This document shows, one piece after another, positions 44,200 through 54,883 of a stretch of 64,000 nt of DNA. Both the position numbers and the translations under genes were made by a program. The notes under the pieces were generated by a model. That model saw only the letters and a program-made list of their open reading frames with translations, did not search any database and had not been told where the DNA came from. This DNA is from Cycas panzhihuaensis. Taxonomy: Eukaryota; Cycadophyta. The stretch lies in assembly GCA_023213395.1 (NCBI GenBank), contig CM041465.1, positions 231,887,741-231,951,740 on the forward strand, written 5' to 3'. The first letter of the stretch is position 1. Each line of letters begins with the position of its first letter.

Positions 44200-45395
44200 T
44201 AAGGAAATCTACTACTTTATTAGATGCTCATTTTCTGTATTTGATAATAAGATTGAATTGTTGTATATAAGTTGCCAACTTGAGATATTTGTGCTCTTGA
44301 ATCTTTGATTGAGTGTTGATAAACTGTAATGGTTGATGATCAGTATGGACTATAGTTTCTTTGCCTAGTAAGAAATGTCACCAATGTTTAAGAGCTTGTA
44401 CCAAAGCATAAAATTCTTTGTCATACATGTTGTAATTTATCTTGGCTTGAGAAAAGGCCACTGAATAATAATCAATGGGATGTCCTCCCTACTTTTGTAT
44501 CGTGCCTAAGGCAATTTGGGAGGCATTTGTTTCTAGCTCGAATGGTTGCTCTTCATTAGGTAGCTAAAGGACTGGAGTTGTGCAAAGAGCGACTTTTAAT
44601 TTCTAGAATGCAGATTCAGCTTGAGGACTCTATGTGAATTCCTTTTTGCTACTAGTGAGAGCATTTAATGGATGTGCAATGCTAAAAAAATGTTGGATAA
44701 ATTTTCGATAGATGTTGATGTTACCCAAGAAGCCTTTAAGTTTTGTAAGAGTTTTAGGAGTTGGCTAGTCCTTAGTAATTTGAACTTTGGTTGTTCGACC
44801 TTAATTCCTTAATCATTGATGATAAAGCCAAGATAAGAGATAGAGTTTTGGACAAAAGAAAATTTTTAAGCTTGGCCTTTAGTTGATGCTAGTGCAGAAG
44901 TGACAAGACTACATCAAGATACTTTTGATGCTCCTTTAAGGTCTTGTTGTAAACTAAGATGTCATCAAGGTAAGCAATAACAAATTTACCAAGATGTGGC
45001 CAAAGGATGCCGTTGATGAGATGCATGAAAGTTGCAGGAGCATTAGTAACCCCAAAGGGCATTACTAGCTATTCATATAAGCCATGTTGTGTTTTGAATG
45101 CCATCTTTCAAGTGTCCTTGGCATCCATGCAAACTTGATGGTAACTAGAAGCCAAATTGATTTTTGAGAAGTATTTGGCTCCTTGAAGTTCATTGACTAG
45201 AGCGTATATGTGAGGTAGTAGATACCTATTTTTTACTATTACTTTGTTGAGAGCCCTATAGTCAATGTAGAAGCACCATTCATTATCTTTTTTGGGTATC
45301 AAAATTGTTGGAGAATTGCAAGGAGAGCAGTTGGGTTGTATTTTTCTTTCATTTATTAATTGTGCAAGTTGTCTTTCTAATTCCACTTTAGTCAC
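44200..45395 (-). pseudogene. pol: G3 reverse transcriptase and RNase H
   Basis: RT starts MTKVELERQLAQLINERKIQ, then PCNSPTILIPKKDNEW, FYIDYRALNKVIVKNRYLLP and AKYFSKINLASSYHQV (45395-45108). After a frameshift the catalytic box reads GKFVIAYLDDILVYNKT near 44940-44995, with YLDD intact. RNase H remnants follow to about 44220 (for example YHWQPLQFINTQ-like text). Stops occur throughout. Confidence 0.88.
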
Positions 45396-45447
45396 TAGTG
45401 TGGCTCTATATGGGCCTTGATTGGGCAGAGATGTACCAAAAAACAGA

Positions 45448-45870
45448 TCAATAGTATGTTGTATTACTCGTATGGGAGGTAGTCCCTTTGGCTCTTAGAA
45501 CACATTGATATACACATCCAAAATAGTTTTTATTGCTACTGGCCGAATTTTTATCACAGTGACTTATATCTGCTTGGCAAAAAATACAAAGGGCCATGGA
45601 TTTGGAGGTACTAACTAACTTGGTTGCTTGATTGCTTGTAAGTAAAGAGATAGCGGTAGATGGCATATTTGCTACTGTTAATTTGTGTGCCTTGCCTTCT
45701 TTATGTATTGTATATGTATTAAAATATCCATTGTAGAGTGCTCGGTGATCATGTTGATATGGTCGACCAAGTAATAAATCACTGCAGTCCATAGATGTTA
45801 TATTGCAATCTACAGTATCTATAAGTGGCAGCATGGAAAGAGTAATCATGCATACATGGTCAATGACCAT
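45448..45870 (-). pseudogene. pol: G3 protease, C-terminal half
   Basis: MDCSDLLLGRPYQHDHRALY matches the second half of plant chromovirus retropepsin (CDVLLGRPWQYDR), followed by the linker NTYTIHKEGKAHKLTV. The catalytic DSG half, expected near 45.9-46.1 kb, is too damaged for me to read. Confidence 0.75.
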
Positions 45871-46137
45871 AGGTTGTCCGCTAGCAATGACCTAGCCAAA
45901 GGTGTAAGGTTGTGGATGTGGCTTGGTAGGCAACTGTAAAGTGTCCCAATTCCCTTAGAAATCAAAATTTTCATATTGTTGTTATCTATTATGCAATGTA
46001 CTATTCGATCTTTAATCTGGCAATTGTGAGTGAAAGGCTTTTTCCGATCATGTAGTCAATATTCTTTAGCCATGAGTAGTAGATTTGAATCAGGTGTTTT
46101 TGGATTAGCAAGAGGAATGACTTCTGACTATGCTTGT

Positions 46138-46550
46138 TCACCTTGTGGCTCTACCATTAGTATCCTTTTTTTTTTGTTGGGCCTTGCATTCAACGTCTAT
46201 GTGCTGTGTACATTTGTGATAAGAGCAATACTTTGCGCGACCTATTGGCCGTTGTGGACATGATGTTTGCACTTTAGAGGATGCAGCTACAGGAGAAGCC
46301 CTAGTGACCAACTTGGTTCGTTTTTGCATTTTTGCTTCTATTTTAAGTGCAAGTTGAAAGGCTCCCTTTAATGTTGTAATTTGAAGTAATTCCATCTTCT
46401 GCTAGAGATATGGAAACAATCCTCCAACAAATTTAAGCTTCAAGATATGATCAGGATCATTGACTTTCAACCTAATGTACAATTTTAAGAATTCATCAAT
46501 ATTCTACTTAACTGGTTGTCCAGGCAATTATCTGATGTGTAACCAATGTT
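46138..46550 (-). pseudogene. gag: G3 gag, part downstream of C2
   Basis: DEFLKLYIRLKVNDPDHILK and LKFVGGLFPYL, then FQLALKIEAKMQKRTKLV and a zinc-knuckle relic YCSYHKCTQHIDVEC. This is the second half of a gypsy gag whose first half lies at 53564-53990; C2 sits between them. Confidence 0.8.
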
Positions 46551-46555
46551 TTGTT

Positions 46556-47115
46556 TGTGAAAAATGGGCATTAGGCCACATTAGTCCCAAGATCATAAGT
46601 ACAAGCATAATACTACAAATGCTTGAAAACATGAAAGCATAAAGAACACAAAGAGAAATAGGAGCAAGAGAAAATGATACCCAATATGTGGAGTTGGAAT
46701 TGGTCCAACCTCCTAGAAGAAAACAGTTTGATTAGCAAACTGATAGCATAACAATACAACTCCAACTCTTCTTCTGAGACAATGAGGAGAGGTCTCATTA
46801 TATAGAGTGAAATTAGAGACCTAAGGCCTTGGATGTTTGACAAGTGTCAAACATCCAAGATACATGACTTGGATCATCAAAATGAGAGACCTAAGGCCTT
46901 GGATGTTTGACAAGTGTCAAACATCCAAGATACATGACTTGGATCCTCAAAGAGTGCATGAGGGTCCATTTGACCTTTAGTGACAACGTTGTGTCACTAG
47001 AAAGAATGTGGTGTGCACTTTATCACTTAAGTGATAAGTCACCCTAAAGTAAAAAGTACATATATTACATGAAAATAAAGTACATTAACTTAACATTTAA
47101 ACATAAGGTTTAACA
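46556..47115 (-). repeat. C2 3' LTR
   Basis: Plus strand TGTGAAAAATGGG to GGTTTAACA. It contains the palindrome TTATCACTTAAGTGATAA (47020-47037) and two copies of the long inverted repeat because of the internal duplication. Confidence 0.92.
46815..46954 (-). repeat. 70-bp tandem duplication in C2 3' LTR only
   Basis: Copies at 46815-46884 and 46885-46954, almost identical, each with the full inverted repeat. The 5' LTR has one copy, so the duplication arose during or after the last copying round. Confidence 0.9.
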
Positions 47116-48463
47116 CCCCCATCGCTTATAATGTTAAGTCGGACACCAAAACCATCTCTAAATTTTACAAATTTGTCTCTACCAAGTGGCTTGGTAAAGA
47201 TATCTGCCATCTGTTGCTCCGTTGGTCGATATTGAAGTGTGATCTCACCACTGTGTACATGCTCCCTGATGAAATGGTGGTGAACTTCAATATGCTTGGT
47301 CCGTGCGTGAAAAACAGGATTCTTAGTTAGCTTGAGGACACTGATTATCACAATGAAGGCCGGTCACTGCCTTTGAAATCCAAGCTCACCAAGAATCCGT
47401 CGAAGCCAGATAGCCTCACAAGTCATACCGACCGTTGCATCTTTGTATTCTCGCCTGGAGGACAAGGTAACATTTGGTTGCTTCTTGCAACTCCATGAAA
47501 CATTCTTGAACCAAGGGTAAAACAAGAACCCGAGGTAGATTTCCTGCTATCCTGGCATCCTGCCCAATCATAATCAGAGAACCCTTCCAAAGTGAAGCTC
47601 TCCTTATGTACATACTCAAGTCCAAGCTGCAATGTTCCTTTGATATACTTGAGTATGTGTTTCTTTGCTGCCAATGCTTGATTGGGTTGAGACATGAAGC
47701 GAGAGCAAATCCCAACTGCAAATGAAATGTCTGGACGAGTGTTGGTGAGATATATCAAGCTACCAATCAACTGTCGATAAAGAGTGGAATCTGCTGGTTC
47801 AGCTTCCTCATTAAGAGAAAGCTTGGTGCCGTTCTCCATGGGTGTAGGCGTCGTCTTGCAGTCGTGCATCCTAAATCTCTGCAAGATGTCCCAAGAATAT
47901 TTTGCTTGGGAAATGAAGATATAGCTGGTCAAGCGCCATGCCTCAAAGCCTAGAAAATAATGGAGAAGTCCAAGATCAGTCATCTCAAAACTTCTCTTCA
48001 AATCATCTTGGAGAACATTGATGAGCTTAGTGTCGTTACCCGTGATCACTAAGTCGTCTACATACAAGGCAATATAAGTGACATGGTGATGTTCATGTTT
48101 GATGTACAAGTTTGGATCAGATGTGGATCGATGAAACCCATGTCTCAAAAAGTATTCATCGATTTTTGCGTACCATGCCCTAGGAGCTTGCTTCAAGACA
48201 TACAAAGCCTTCTTGAGGCGACATACTAAATGCTCCTTGCCTTGTTCCTTGTAACCAGGAGGTTGCTCCAAGTATACCTCCTCTTGAAGATCATCGTTGA
48301 GGAAGGCGCTCTTCACGTCCATCTGATATATGGCCCATTTGTATTGTGCAGCTAAGGCCAAGAGAAGTCTGATGGTGTTCATGTTTGCTACAGGTGCAAA
48401 GGTCTCCTCGTAATCAATTCCTTCTTTTTGTTTAAACCCTTTTGCTACAAGTCTTGCTTTCAT
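47116..48463 (-). pseudogene. pol: C2 reverse transcriptase and RNase H
   Basis: An open frame of 346 codons (48463-47423) covers [46 protein letters not shown] and [11 protein letters not shown] with YVDD intact, the connection region and the start of RNase [21 protein letters not shown], with its aspartates. After TLGSR the one-base T deletion (plus-strand AAA at 47498-47500) shifts the frame, as in C1. The last part, ARTKHIEVHHHFIRE and DIFTKPLGR, is in a separate frame at 47351-47120. Confidence 0.92.
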
Positions 48464-49578
48464 CGCTTGAGTGTCCCATCAGAATGGAATTTGGTCTTGT
48501 AGATCCATTTACAACTGATTGCCTGTTTGTGTGGAGGCAATTCGACCAAGTCCCAAGTACCATTCTTGTGAATGGATTGAATCTCCTCATCCATGGCGAC
48601 TTTCCAACTATCACTTTGTGAAGCCTCCGAAAAGGTAGTAGGCTCATCAATGAAAGCACTTGACCATAAGTGCAAAGTTTGTTTGATGCTGATACTTTGA
48701 TGGACGTTTCCCTTCAATGATTTGACCATCCTATACCGTTTGAGTGTACCACTTAGGTAACCACGAAATGATGTGGCATGAACCTCAATATCTTCCGTCT
48801 AAGTGTAGGAGCAGCAGAAGATGAAGTGGAAGGTTCAAGTGGAGCAGATGAAGATGAAGTAGATGGTACAGAAGGTGCAGATGAAGAACATGGTGTGTAA
48901 GATTGAGGGGAAGGAAAGTCCTCAACAATCTTTTTCCCTTTGTCAATGGGGGGTTGGATTGATGCCATATCCAACTCTTTTTTATCATCCTCAACAAAGA
49001 TTACATCTCTTGAGAGATGCATTTTTCTCCCAACTGGATTATACAACTTGTAAGCTTTGCTATGGATTGCATATCCTACAAAGATGCATTTAAGGCTATG
49101 TTTGTCCAACTTTGTTCTTTGTTGATCGGGTATGTGCATATACGCAGTACATCTGAATGTCCTCAAATGGCTGATAGTTGGCTTCTTTCCAGATCATGCC
49201 TCCTCAGGTGTGATATTGGTGGTATTGTTGTAGGACTTGATTGGCCACATAGGCATGTATGAAATGCTTGACCCGAGAAGCTCTTGGAAGCCCTTTTGCA
49301 TGCATCATTGTTTTGGCTTTATTAGCCAAAGTTCTATTCATCCTCTCGGAGACTCCATTTTGCTGAGGAGTATGAGGAGCTGTGAGTTGTCTCTGAATTC
49401 CATTATCCTTGCAAAATTGGTTGAATTCATTTGAAGTGAATTCACCTCCATTATCTGACCTTAATGTGCCAATTGAGTACCCAGATTCATTTTCTACTTG
49501 CCTTGAACTCTTTGAACTTGGAGAAGGCTTCTGATTTATGCTTTAGGAAGTAGACCCAGACTTTGTGAGAGAAGTCAT
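48460..49578 (-). pseudogene. pol: C2 integrase C-terminus and RT start (fragmented)
   Basis: FRCTAYMHIPDQQRTKLDKH, CIFVGYAIHSKAYKLYNP and HLSRDVIFVEDDKKELDM, followed by a serine- and proline-rich linker (49166-48753), then EEIQSIHKNGTWDLVELP (48729-48460). The integrase core between 49578 and 49170 is split by frameshifts, but its antisense matches C1 closely. Confidence 0.85.
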
Positions 49579-50563
49579 CAATAAAAGATATGTAGTACAC
49601 TGCTCCTCCAAAGGATTGGGTGGACATGGGTCCACACAAGTGAGTGAACTAATTGCAAAGGATAAGATGCACGCCATGCTTTGCCTTTAGGAAAAGGCAG
49701 CCGATGTTGTGTCCCCATTATGCAAGCTTCGCAAGACATTTTGAACCATACATCTTTGGAAGCCCATACACCATGCTTTTGTATATCATCGCCCGGATTG
49801 TCTAGGCTTAAATGTCCTAGACGTTGATGCCATAACTGAATTTTTGACAAAGATGTGGAACCAGAGTAAGCAGAATCAAGAGTAATATTATTGGCATTCA
49901 ACTTGTAAAGACCTTGATCCTCATAGGCTACAGCTACGATCTGATCATCTTTGTCACAAATTATACATTTCCCATTTTTCAATAGTACGCTCATGTGTTG
50001 CTTGTTCATCTGGCTAACAGATAGCAGATTCTTCTCCATAGAAGGAATGAAGTAGGCATCACTGTTGGGAAATGATGAGGAAGGATTTTGAGGAGAATGA
50101 AAAGGAGCTATGGTGCCTATTCCTGAAATCTCAACTGATTGACAAGATTTCCAAAGGTCACCGATTGACCTTTACCTTCCTTGATGTTGCATAGGAGTTC
50201 TTCACTCCACATCATATGTCGAGAAGCTCCTGAATTGACAATCCAAGTGTTGTCAATGTTGCATGATTGGTATGCACAAAGTAGTTTGTCTTCATTGGCA
50301 AACTGATTAGAATGGCGTTGGTAGCCACTTCTTTGACCCCCCCCTCCTCTTGGACCTCCTCGATAGGCACCTCGATTTGGTCGAGGGGATTCTATCCGAT
50401 CATTGTTGGAACCTTTGTTGAAACTGATGTCGTAGCTGATGTTGTCTTTGACCCTGTGACTGCTGCTGTCTTTGAAAATCCGTTTGCTTCTTTCTGCACT
50501 CAGGTGCAATGTGGCCAGGTTTGCCACAATAATGGCATACGACATTGGACTTGGAAGATCCAA
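49578..50563 (-). pseudogene. pol: C2 protease and integrase N-terminus
   Basis: The protease box reads WIVNSGASRHM: the catalytic aspartate of C1 (WIVDSGAS) is asparagine here (codon at 50234-50236), a G-to-A change that should abolish activity. Then MEKNLLSVSQMNKQHMSVL, LWHQRLGHLSLDN and CEACIMGTQHRLPFPKG (pre-integrase). Frameshifts fall near 50120 and 49620. The frame is +1 relative to gag, whereas in C1 it is -1. Confidence 0.9.
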
Positions 50564-51269
50564 TGTTCATATTTCCAAACTGCTTTGTGAATGCAGTTTT
50601 GGATTTTTGAGTTGTCTTGGCCCTTGCTGTGAAAGCACCTGTTGTAGATGGTTCTTCATTATCCTTAGCATAAATTTGTTCTTCTTTAAGTAATAAGCTT
50701 TCAAGTTGATTGAATGTCATCCCCCTTAGTAAACCATTTCGTGTAGTTGATGATATAAAGCCGTTGTAGTCCTTTGGTAATGCTTTTGTGATGGAGGCTA
50801 TGATTTCATCTCTTGTAGCTGGACTACCTAAAGTAGTTAATTCATTACAAACCTCCTTAGTAGAGGACATGAATGCCGACATTGGCTTTACAAATTTGAT
50901 GGAGTACAATTTAGCTTTTATCATCAAAATGCGAGCTTCATTTCGCCTTTCATACAAAGAGGACAATGTGTCCCATGCTTCTTTAGAAGATTGTGCAGAA
51001 GAAATATTTTGGTCTACATTTATGTCCACAACCATACGAATGAATGCCAAAGCAATTTCGTCTTTGGCCTCCCATGCAGCAACAAGTCCAACATCCATAG
51101 GTGCAGGTTGATTATTATTAACCACGGTGTAGGATTGGGGATTCTTCCGTAAACATATCCCGTAACTCATTCATTATCAAGAGATTCTTTGTGATTCTTT
51201 TCCATTCTTGATAATTTGATTGCCCCATAGCCTTATGGTACATGCATTAAGCATATGTATGGCGACCAT
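50400..51269 (-). pseudogene. gag: C2 gag
   Basis: ATG at 51269 (MVAIHMLNACTIRLWG). A lost base soon after breaks the frame, which reopens at 51170 and runs to 50400 with SSKEAWDTLSSLYERR, ALPKDYNGFISSTTRNG and the knuckle CHYCGKPGHIAPEC, then a Q- and R-rich tail. It has tryptophan at the place of the first C1 stop. Confidence 0.9.
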
Positions 51270-53050
51270 CTTTCCACTTGAGTAACACTTGAAGCTAGAG
51301 ATAACTTGGAAACTTCAAAAGCTTTCGCTTAAGACCCACCCTCAAACAACACCACCGGTCACGATCTTACAGAAGATCCAACAACCGATGGGGTGAAGAG
51401 AGGTGGAGGACTCTGGCTATGGAGTTGGAGACCAAGTTAAATCTAGGACAAGGTAGGTAGGGTTGATCTGCATGGACGTACCATGCTTTCCACAGATTCA
51501 CATTGATAACACCCTTTTCGAACCTCCTTTCCCTCAAGCAACCTTAATTGTTGTGCCTTGGCCAAATGCATCGGTTGGTCCCCTAGGGAATGCACCAAGC
51601 TTAAGGTTAATTTAGAGGCAAGGTTTGAACCTTTTTCGAGCATTTCCAACAGATTTTAAATTCACTTTTAAACAAGTCTAAGTGAATCTTCTTACTTGGA
51701 TTTTTTATGCATTTTTGGCTTACAAAGAATGAGCACAAAACAGATTTCAAGTGCTTTATGATCCAAGTGAGGTGCTATGTATGCTTGAGTACAATGATAA
51801 AGTACTTTGAGTACTTAAAAATGATGTAAGGAACCTTTGATGACAGCAAAAGAGAGTTCCTTTTAACCTTCAAAATCTGATGAAGTGATGAAGTCACAAG
51901 AAAAGTGTACTCAAGAAATTGCTCCAAAGCCAACACAACCTCCATTTGTTGAGACTCAAAATGTCTCAACAATCCAACAAGAAAATTGTGATTTTATTAA
52001 GATTCACAATGAACCTTCCCCTGCTTTGAATCAAGAAGGCCAAGGTCACCATGCAAGGTGCCAAAAGCGAAGTTAGGTGGTAATTTTCTTCACCTTTACA
52101 ATGTAAATATTCCTTTTGATTACATTAATTAAGCTCAATGATGCTTTAATAGCATGAAAGTGTCTTAAAAGAGCTTAAAACAAGAAGTACAAAAGTGCTT
52201 TTGAGAATCAAGATGTACAATGTTCACAAAAAATTTTAAGTAGGCTCAAATATAAAGACTTAAAGTCTTTTAAAACTCCCCCTTGAGAAAAAAATCTCTT
52301 AAAACCTTTTTAAAAAAATGATTCATATGAGCATATTGTTCAAAATATGCTAAGAAGAGATTGATTTTTTTAATGTGAGTTGAGCTGACTACCGACTTGG
52401 ACGAGATGAGTGGCGGTGATCTTTGAGTTAGCACACCGAAATGGTGGTGATGAAATGAATCTTGTTGGCGACTGCGACTTCAGCGAGTCGAGTTAGCGAT
52501 GAGGGCTCAGTCTTGGTGGATCAAGTGTGCTGATCTGGCAGTATTAACTAGACAGAGATGAGATCTGAAACAATTGCTGGCAGTGATGTGAAGACTCAAG
52601 GTGAGGAAGCCGACCGGCTGTCACGACTTCAATGAAGTGAGTTAGCGGTAAAGTGTTGGACAGTGTGCTAATGAGCCTGCTGATTTGGCACTTTGAAGGC
52701 TGCTGAGTTGGCAGTTTGAGGACAACGGTGAGTCGAAGCCGAGTTAGCGGTCGGAGGGCTGAGTTGGAATACTGTGTGCTGATTTGGCACTTTCAATGAG
52801 TGTTGAGCTGGAATAGTGAAGATAGAGGACAGCAATGTGTGAGCTGGAATATCTTTGAGTCACCACCGGTGAGTATCTTGAGTATTAATGTTGATCTCGA
52901 AGCAAGATGATGAGTGGCAATCTTTGTCTTGAGTCACCACCGAGTATGGACAGAGCCTTGAGATGGCGCCTTACCGAGCCGAGATGGCGGTGTTCAAAAC
53001 AAATGACACAGAAAAAACTAATGCTTAAACAAGCTAAGTTCGAGACCTTA
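51270..53050 (-). other. C2 leader
   Basis: About 1.8 kb between PBS and gag. The end near gag is AT-rich and resembles the C1 leader. The section 52380-52990 is richer in GC and built from recurring words such as GAGTTAGCGGT, GCTGATTTGGCAC, GAGCTGGAAT and GAGTCACCACCG (plus strand). It does not resemble the GC block of C1. Confidence 0.6.
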
Positions 53051-53063
53051 GAGCTCGATACCA

Positions 53064-53558
53064 AGTGAAAAATGGGCATTAGGCCACATTAGTCCCAAGA
53101 TCATAAGTACAAGCACAATACTACAAATGCTTGAAAACATGAAAGCATAAAGAACACAAAGAGAAATAGGAGCAAGAGAAAATGATACCCAATATGTGGA
53201 GTTGGAATTGGTCCAACCTCCCAAGAAGAAACAGTTTGATTAGCAAGCGATAGCATAACAATACAACTCCAACTCTTCTTTTGAGACAATGAGGAGAGGT
53301 CTCATTATATAGAGTGAAATGAGAGACCTAAGGCCTTGGATGTTTGACAAGTGTCAAACATCCAAGATACATGACTTGGATCCTCAAAAGAGTGCATGAG
53401 GGTCCATTTGACCCTTTAGTGACAACGTTGTGTCACTAGAAAGAATGTGGGTGTGTACTTTATCACTTAAGTGATAAGTCACCCCTAAAGTAAAAAGTGC
53501 ATATATTACATGAAAAATAAAAGTACATTAACTTAACATTTAAACATAAGGTTTAACA
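53064..53558 (-). repeat. C2 5' LTR
   Basis: 495 bp. The left terminal base is A where the other LTR has T (AGTGAAAAATGGG). Palindromes at 53335-53366 and 53460-53477. Confidence 0.92.
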
Positions 53559-53563
53559 TTGTT

Positions 53564-53990
53564 AGGGTATTAAGATATCCTAATGAATGAAAATGCCCTT
53601 TAATAATTATTGCAAAGTCATTCCAAGTAAAAATTGGCTATTACCTAGAATAAGCTTGCCACCAAGTCAAAGCTTGTTTTGCCATATGCATCTTTGCTAC
53701 CATGAGCTTTTGTTACTTAGTTAGTTGTTGTGTTTTAAAGTAAGCTTCTAGGCTTCGAAACTAATCATCCAATTTATTTGCATTTAACATTCCATCAAAA
53801 AGTGGAATTGAGATTTTGGCACCTAGTTTGAATTATGGCTATTGAAGAGGGATTGCCATAGGAGCTTGTTGACGTAGCAATTATTGAAACATGGCCATCA
53901 TGTTATTGACTAAGTTCTATTGAAAGGTTTGCGAGTTTTACCTTGGTTCCTGTAACTCCTGTGTAAGAAGCTCTGAGATTTCTGGATGTT
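53564..53990 (-). pseudogene. gag: G3 gag, part upstream of C2
   Basis: Minus strand with few stops: ISIPLFDGMLNANKLDD, FRSLEAYFKTQQLTK, MVAKMHMAKQALTWWQAY and FAIIIKGHFHSLGYL. FDG...LTWW is the hallmark of chromovirus gag. It ends at the TTGTT duplication where C2 begins. Confidence 0.8.
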
Positions 53991-54659
53991 ATTGTTCTTT
54001 CTGGTCATGCAACATTGTTTGTGGGGTACACTTGCCTAAATAGGACTTGTAGTAATATGCCCACATATTACAAAGTGGTTGAGGTATGCCTGCGTAATAG
54101 CTTATGTTCATATGCTCATACATGCCCATAGATTTCAAAGTAGTTGAGGTATGCCTGCCTATGAAGGGCTTACAGTCATATGTTCTCTTTCTTTTTTTAA
54201 TTAGTGTATATATAAGCCGCAAGTGTGAGTAATTATCTTAGTGATTGCAAGGCTTTAAAATTATAAAAAAATCTTTGAAAAACTTAATTCCTCCTTTTAA
54301 ATGATTAAATGAGAGGAAAAAGATTTTTTCAAAAAAATAAAGTTAAAAGGTTTAATTAACTTTAGTATGCACCAAGAATCTTCAATTAAATCTATATGTT
54401 TTCTTATTGAAATTCTTCAAAACAAGTTTTAATACCTTCAACAGATGGTGCCTTTGATTTTTCTCAGTGAAGATGACCGTTGATGCAAGTCCATGTCTGT
54501 TTGATTAGCATCGGATGTGGATTCAATAATGCACCTTTGTCTTTCTTGGCAAGAACAAAGTCATTGATGTTCCAAACCTGCGACCGAACACAGACGGAGA
54601 ACGACCAGAGTGGATAACCTTTGAAGACCTCACAACTAAAATTTCATCAAGAGTTTAAT
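53991..54659 (-). other. G3 leader and gag N-terminus remnant
   Basis: No clear motif. It includes an imperfect direct repeat of about 90 bp, CAAAGTNGTTGAGGTATGCCTGC, at 54071 and 54137. Confidence 0.4.
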
Positions 54660-54671
54660 GCTCTAATACCA
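54660..54671 (-). other. G3 primer-binding site
   Basis: The minus strand reads TGGTATTAGAGC, initiator-methionine type with one change (C to T). Three bases separate it from the LTR. Confidence 0.75.
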
Positions 54672-54674
54672 AAT

Positions 54675-54883
54675 TGATCCAAGTACAAAAAGGAAGGTGG
54701 AAGAAAGAGAGCACGAGAGAATTTTGCAAAACCCTCCAATGATCTTTTCATTAATTTCTCAAGTATAAATACTTGAGTGTTCACAAGATGGACATTTGTC
54801 GTTCATGCTTTGCTAACTGCTTTACCTAATTGTTAATAAAAGATTGATTTGTACATAAAAACTACTTAATAACTAACTATTCA
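54675..54883 (-). repeat. G3 5' LTR
   Basis: 209 bp, TGATCCAAGTAC to CTATTCA on the plus strand. It contains the perfect palindrome CTCAAGTATAAATACTTGAG at 54758-54777. Confidence 0.85.

Larger units (their letters stand above)
46556..53558 (-). mobile_element. C2: copia element, sister of C1, inserted in G3 gag
   Basis: LTRs at 46556-47115 (560 bp) and 53064-53558 (495 bp) and a target duplication TTGTT at 46551-46555 and 53559-53563. The PBS on the minus strand is TGGTATCGAGCTC (53051-53063), one base shorter than that of C1, and the polypurine end is GGGGG at 47116-47120. Gag and pol are closely similar to C1. The length difference between LTRs is mainly a 70-bp tandem duplication in the 3' LTR. 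By eye the LTRs differ by about ten substitutions plus several one-base indels. Confidence 0.93.
42459..54883 (-). mobile_element. G3: Ty3/gypsy element with short LTRs, split by C2
   Basis: LTRs of about 210 bp at 42459-42669 (3') and 54675-54883 (5') and PBS TGGTATTAGAGC on the minus strand (54660-54671). Reading minus: gag, protease, RT, RNase H, integrase and a possible chromodomain. C2 occupies 46556-53558 within gag. Without C2 the element is about 5.4 kb, normal for a compact chromovirus. I could not find a convincing target duplication (TTTTA left, TTAAT right). Confidence 0.85.

Noticed and set aside
49017-49434. Plus-strand open frames within 48.86-51.11 kb
   Set aside because: They are the antisense of C2 gag and integrase, whose minus-strand reading matches copia families.
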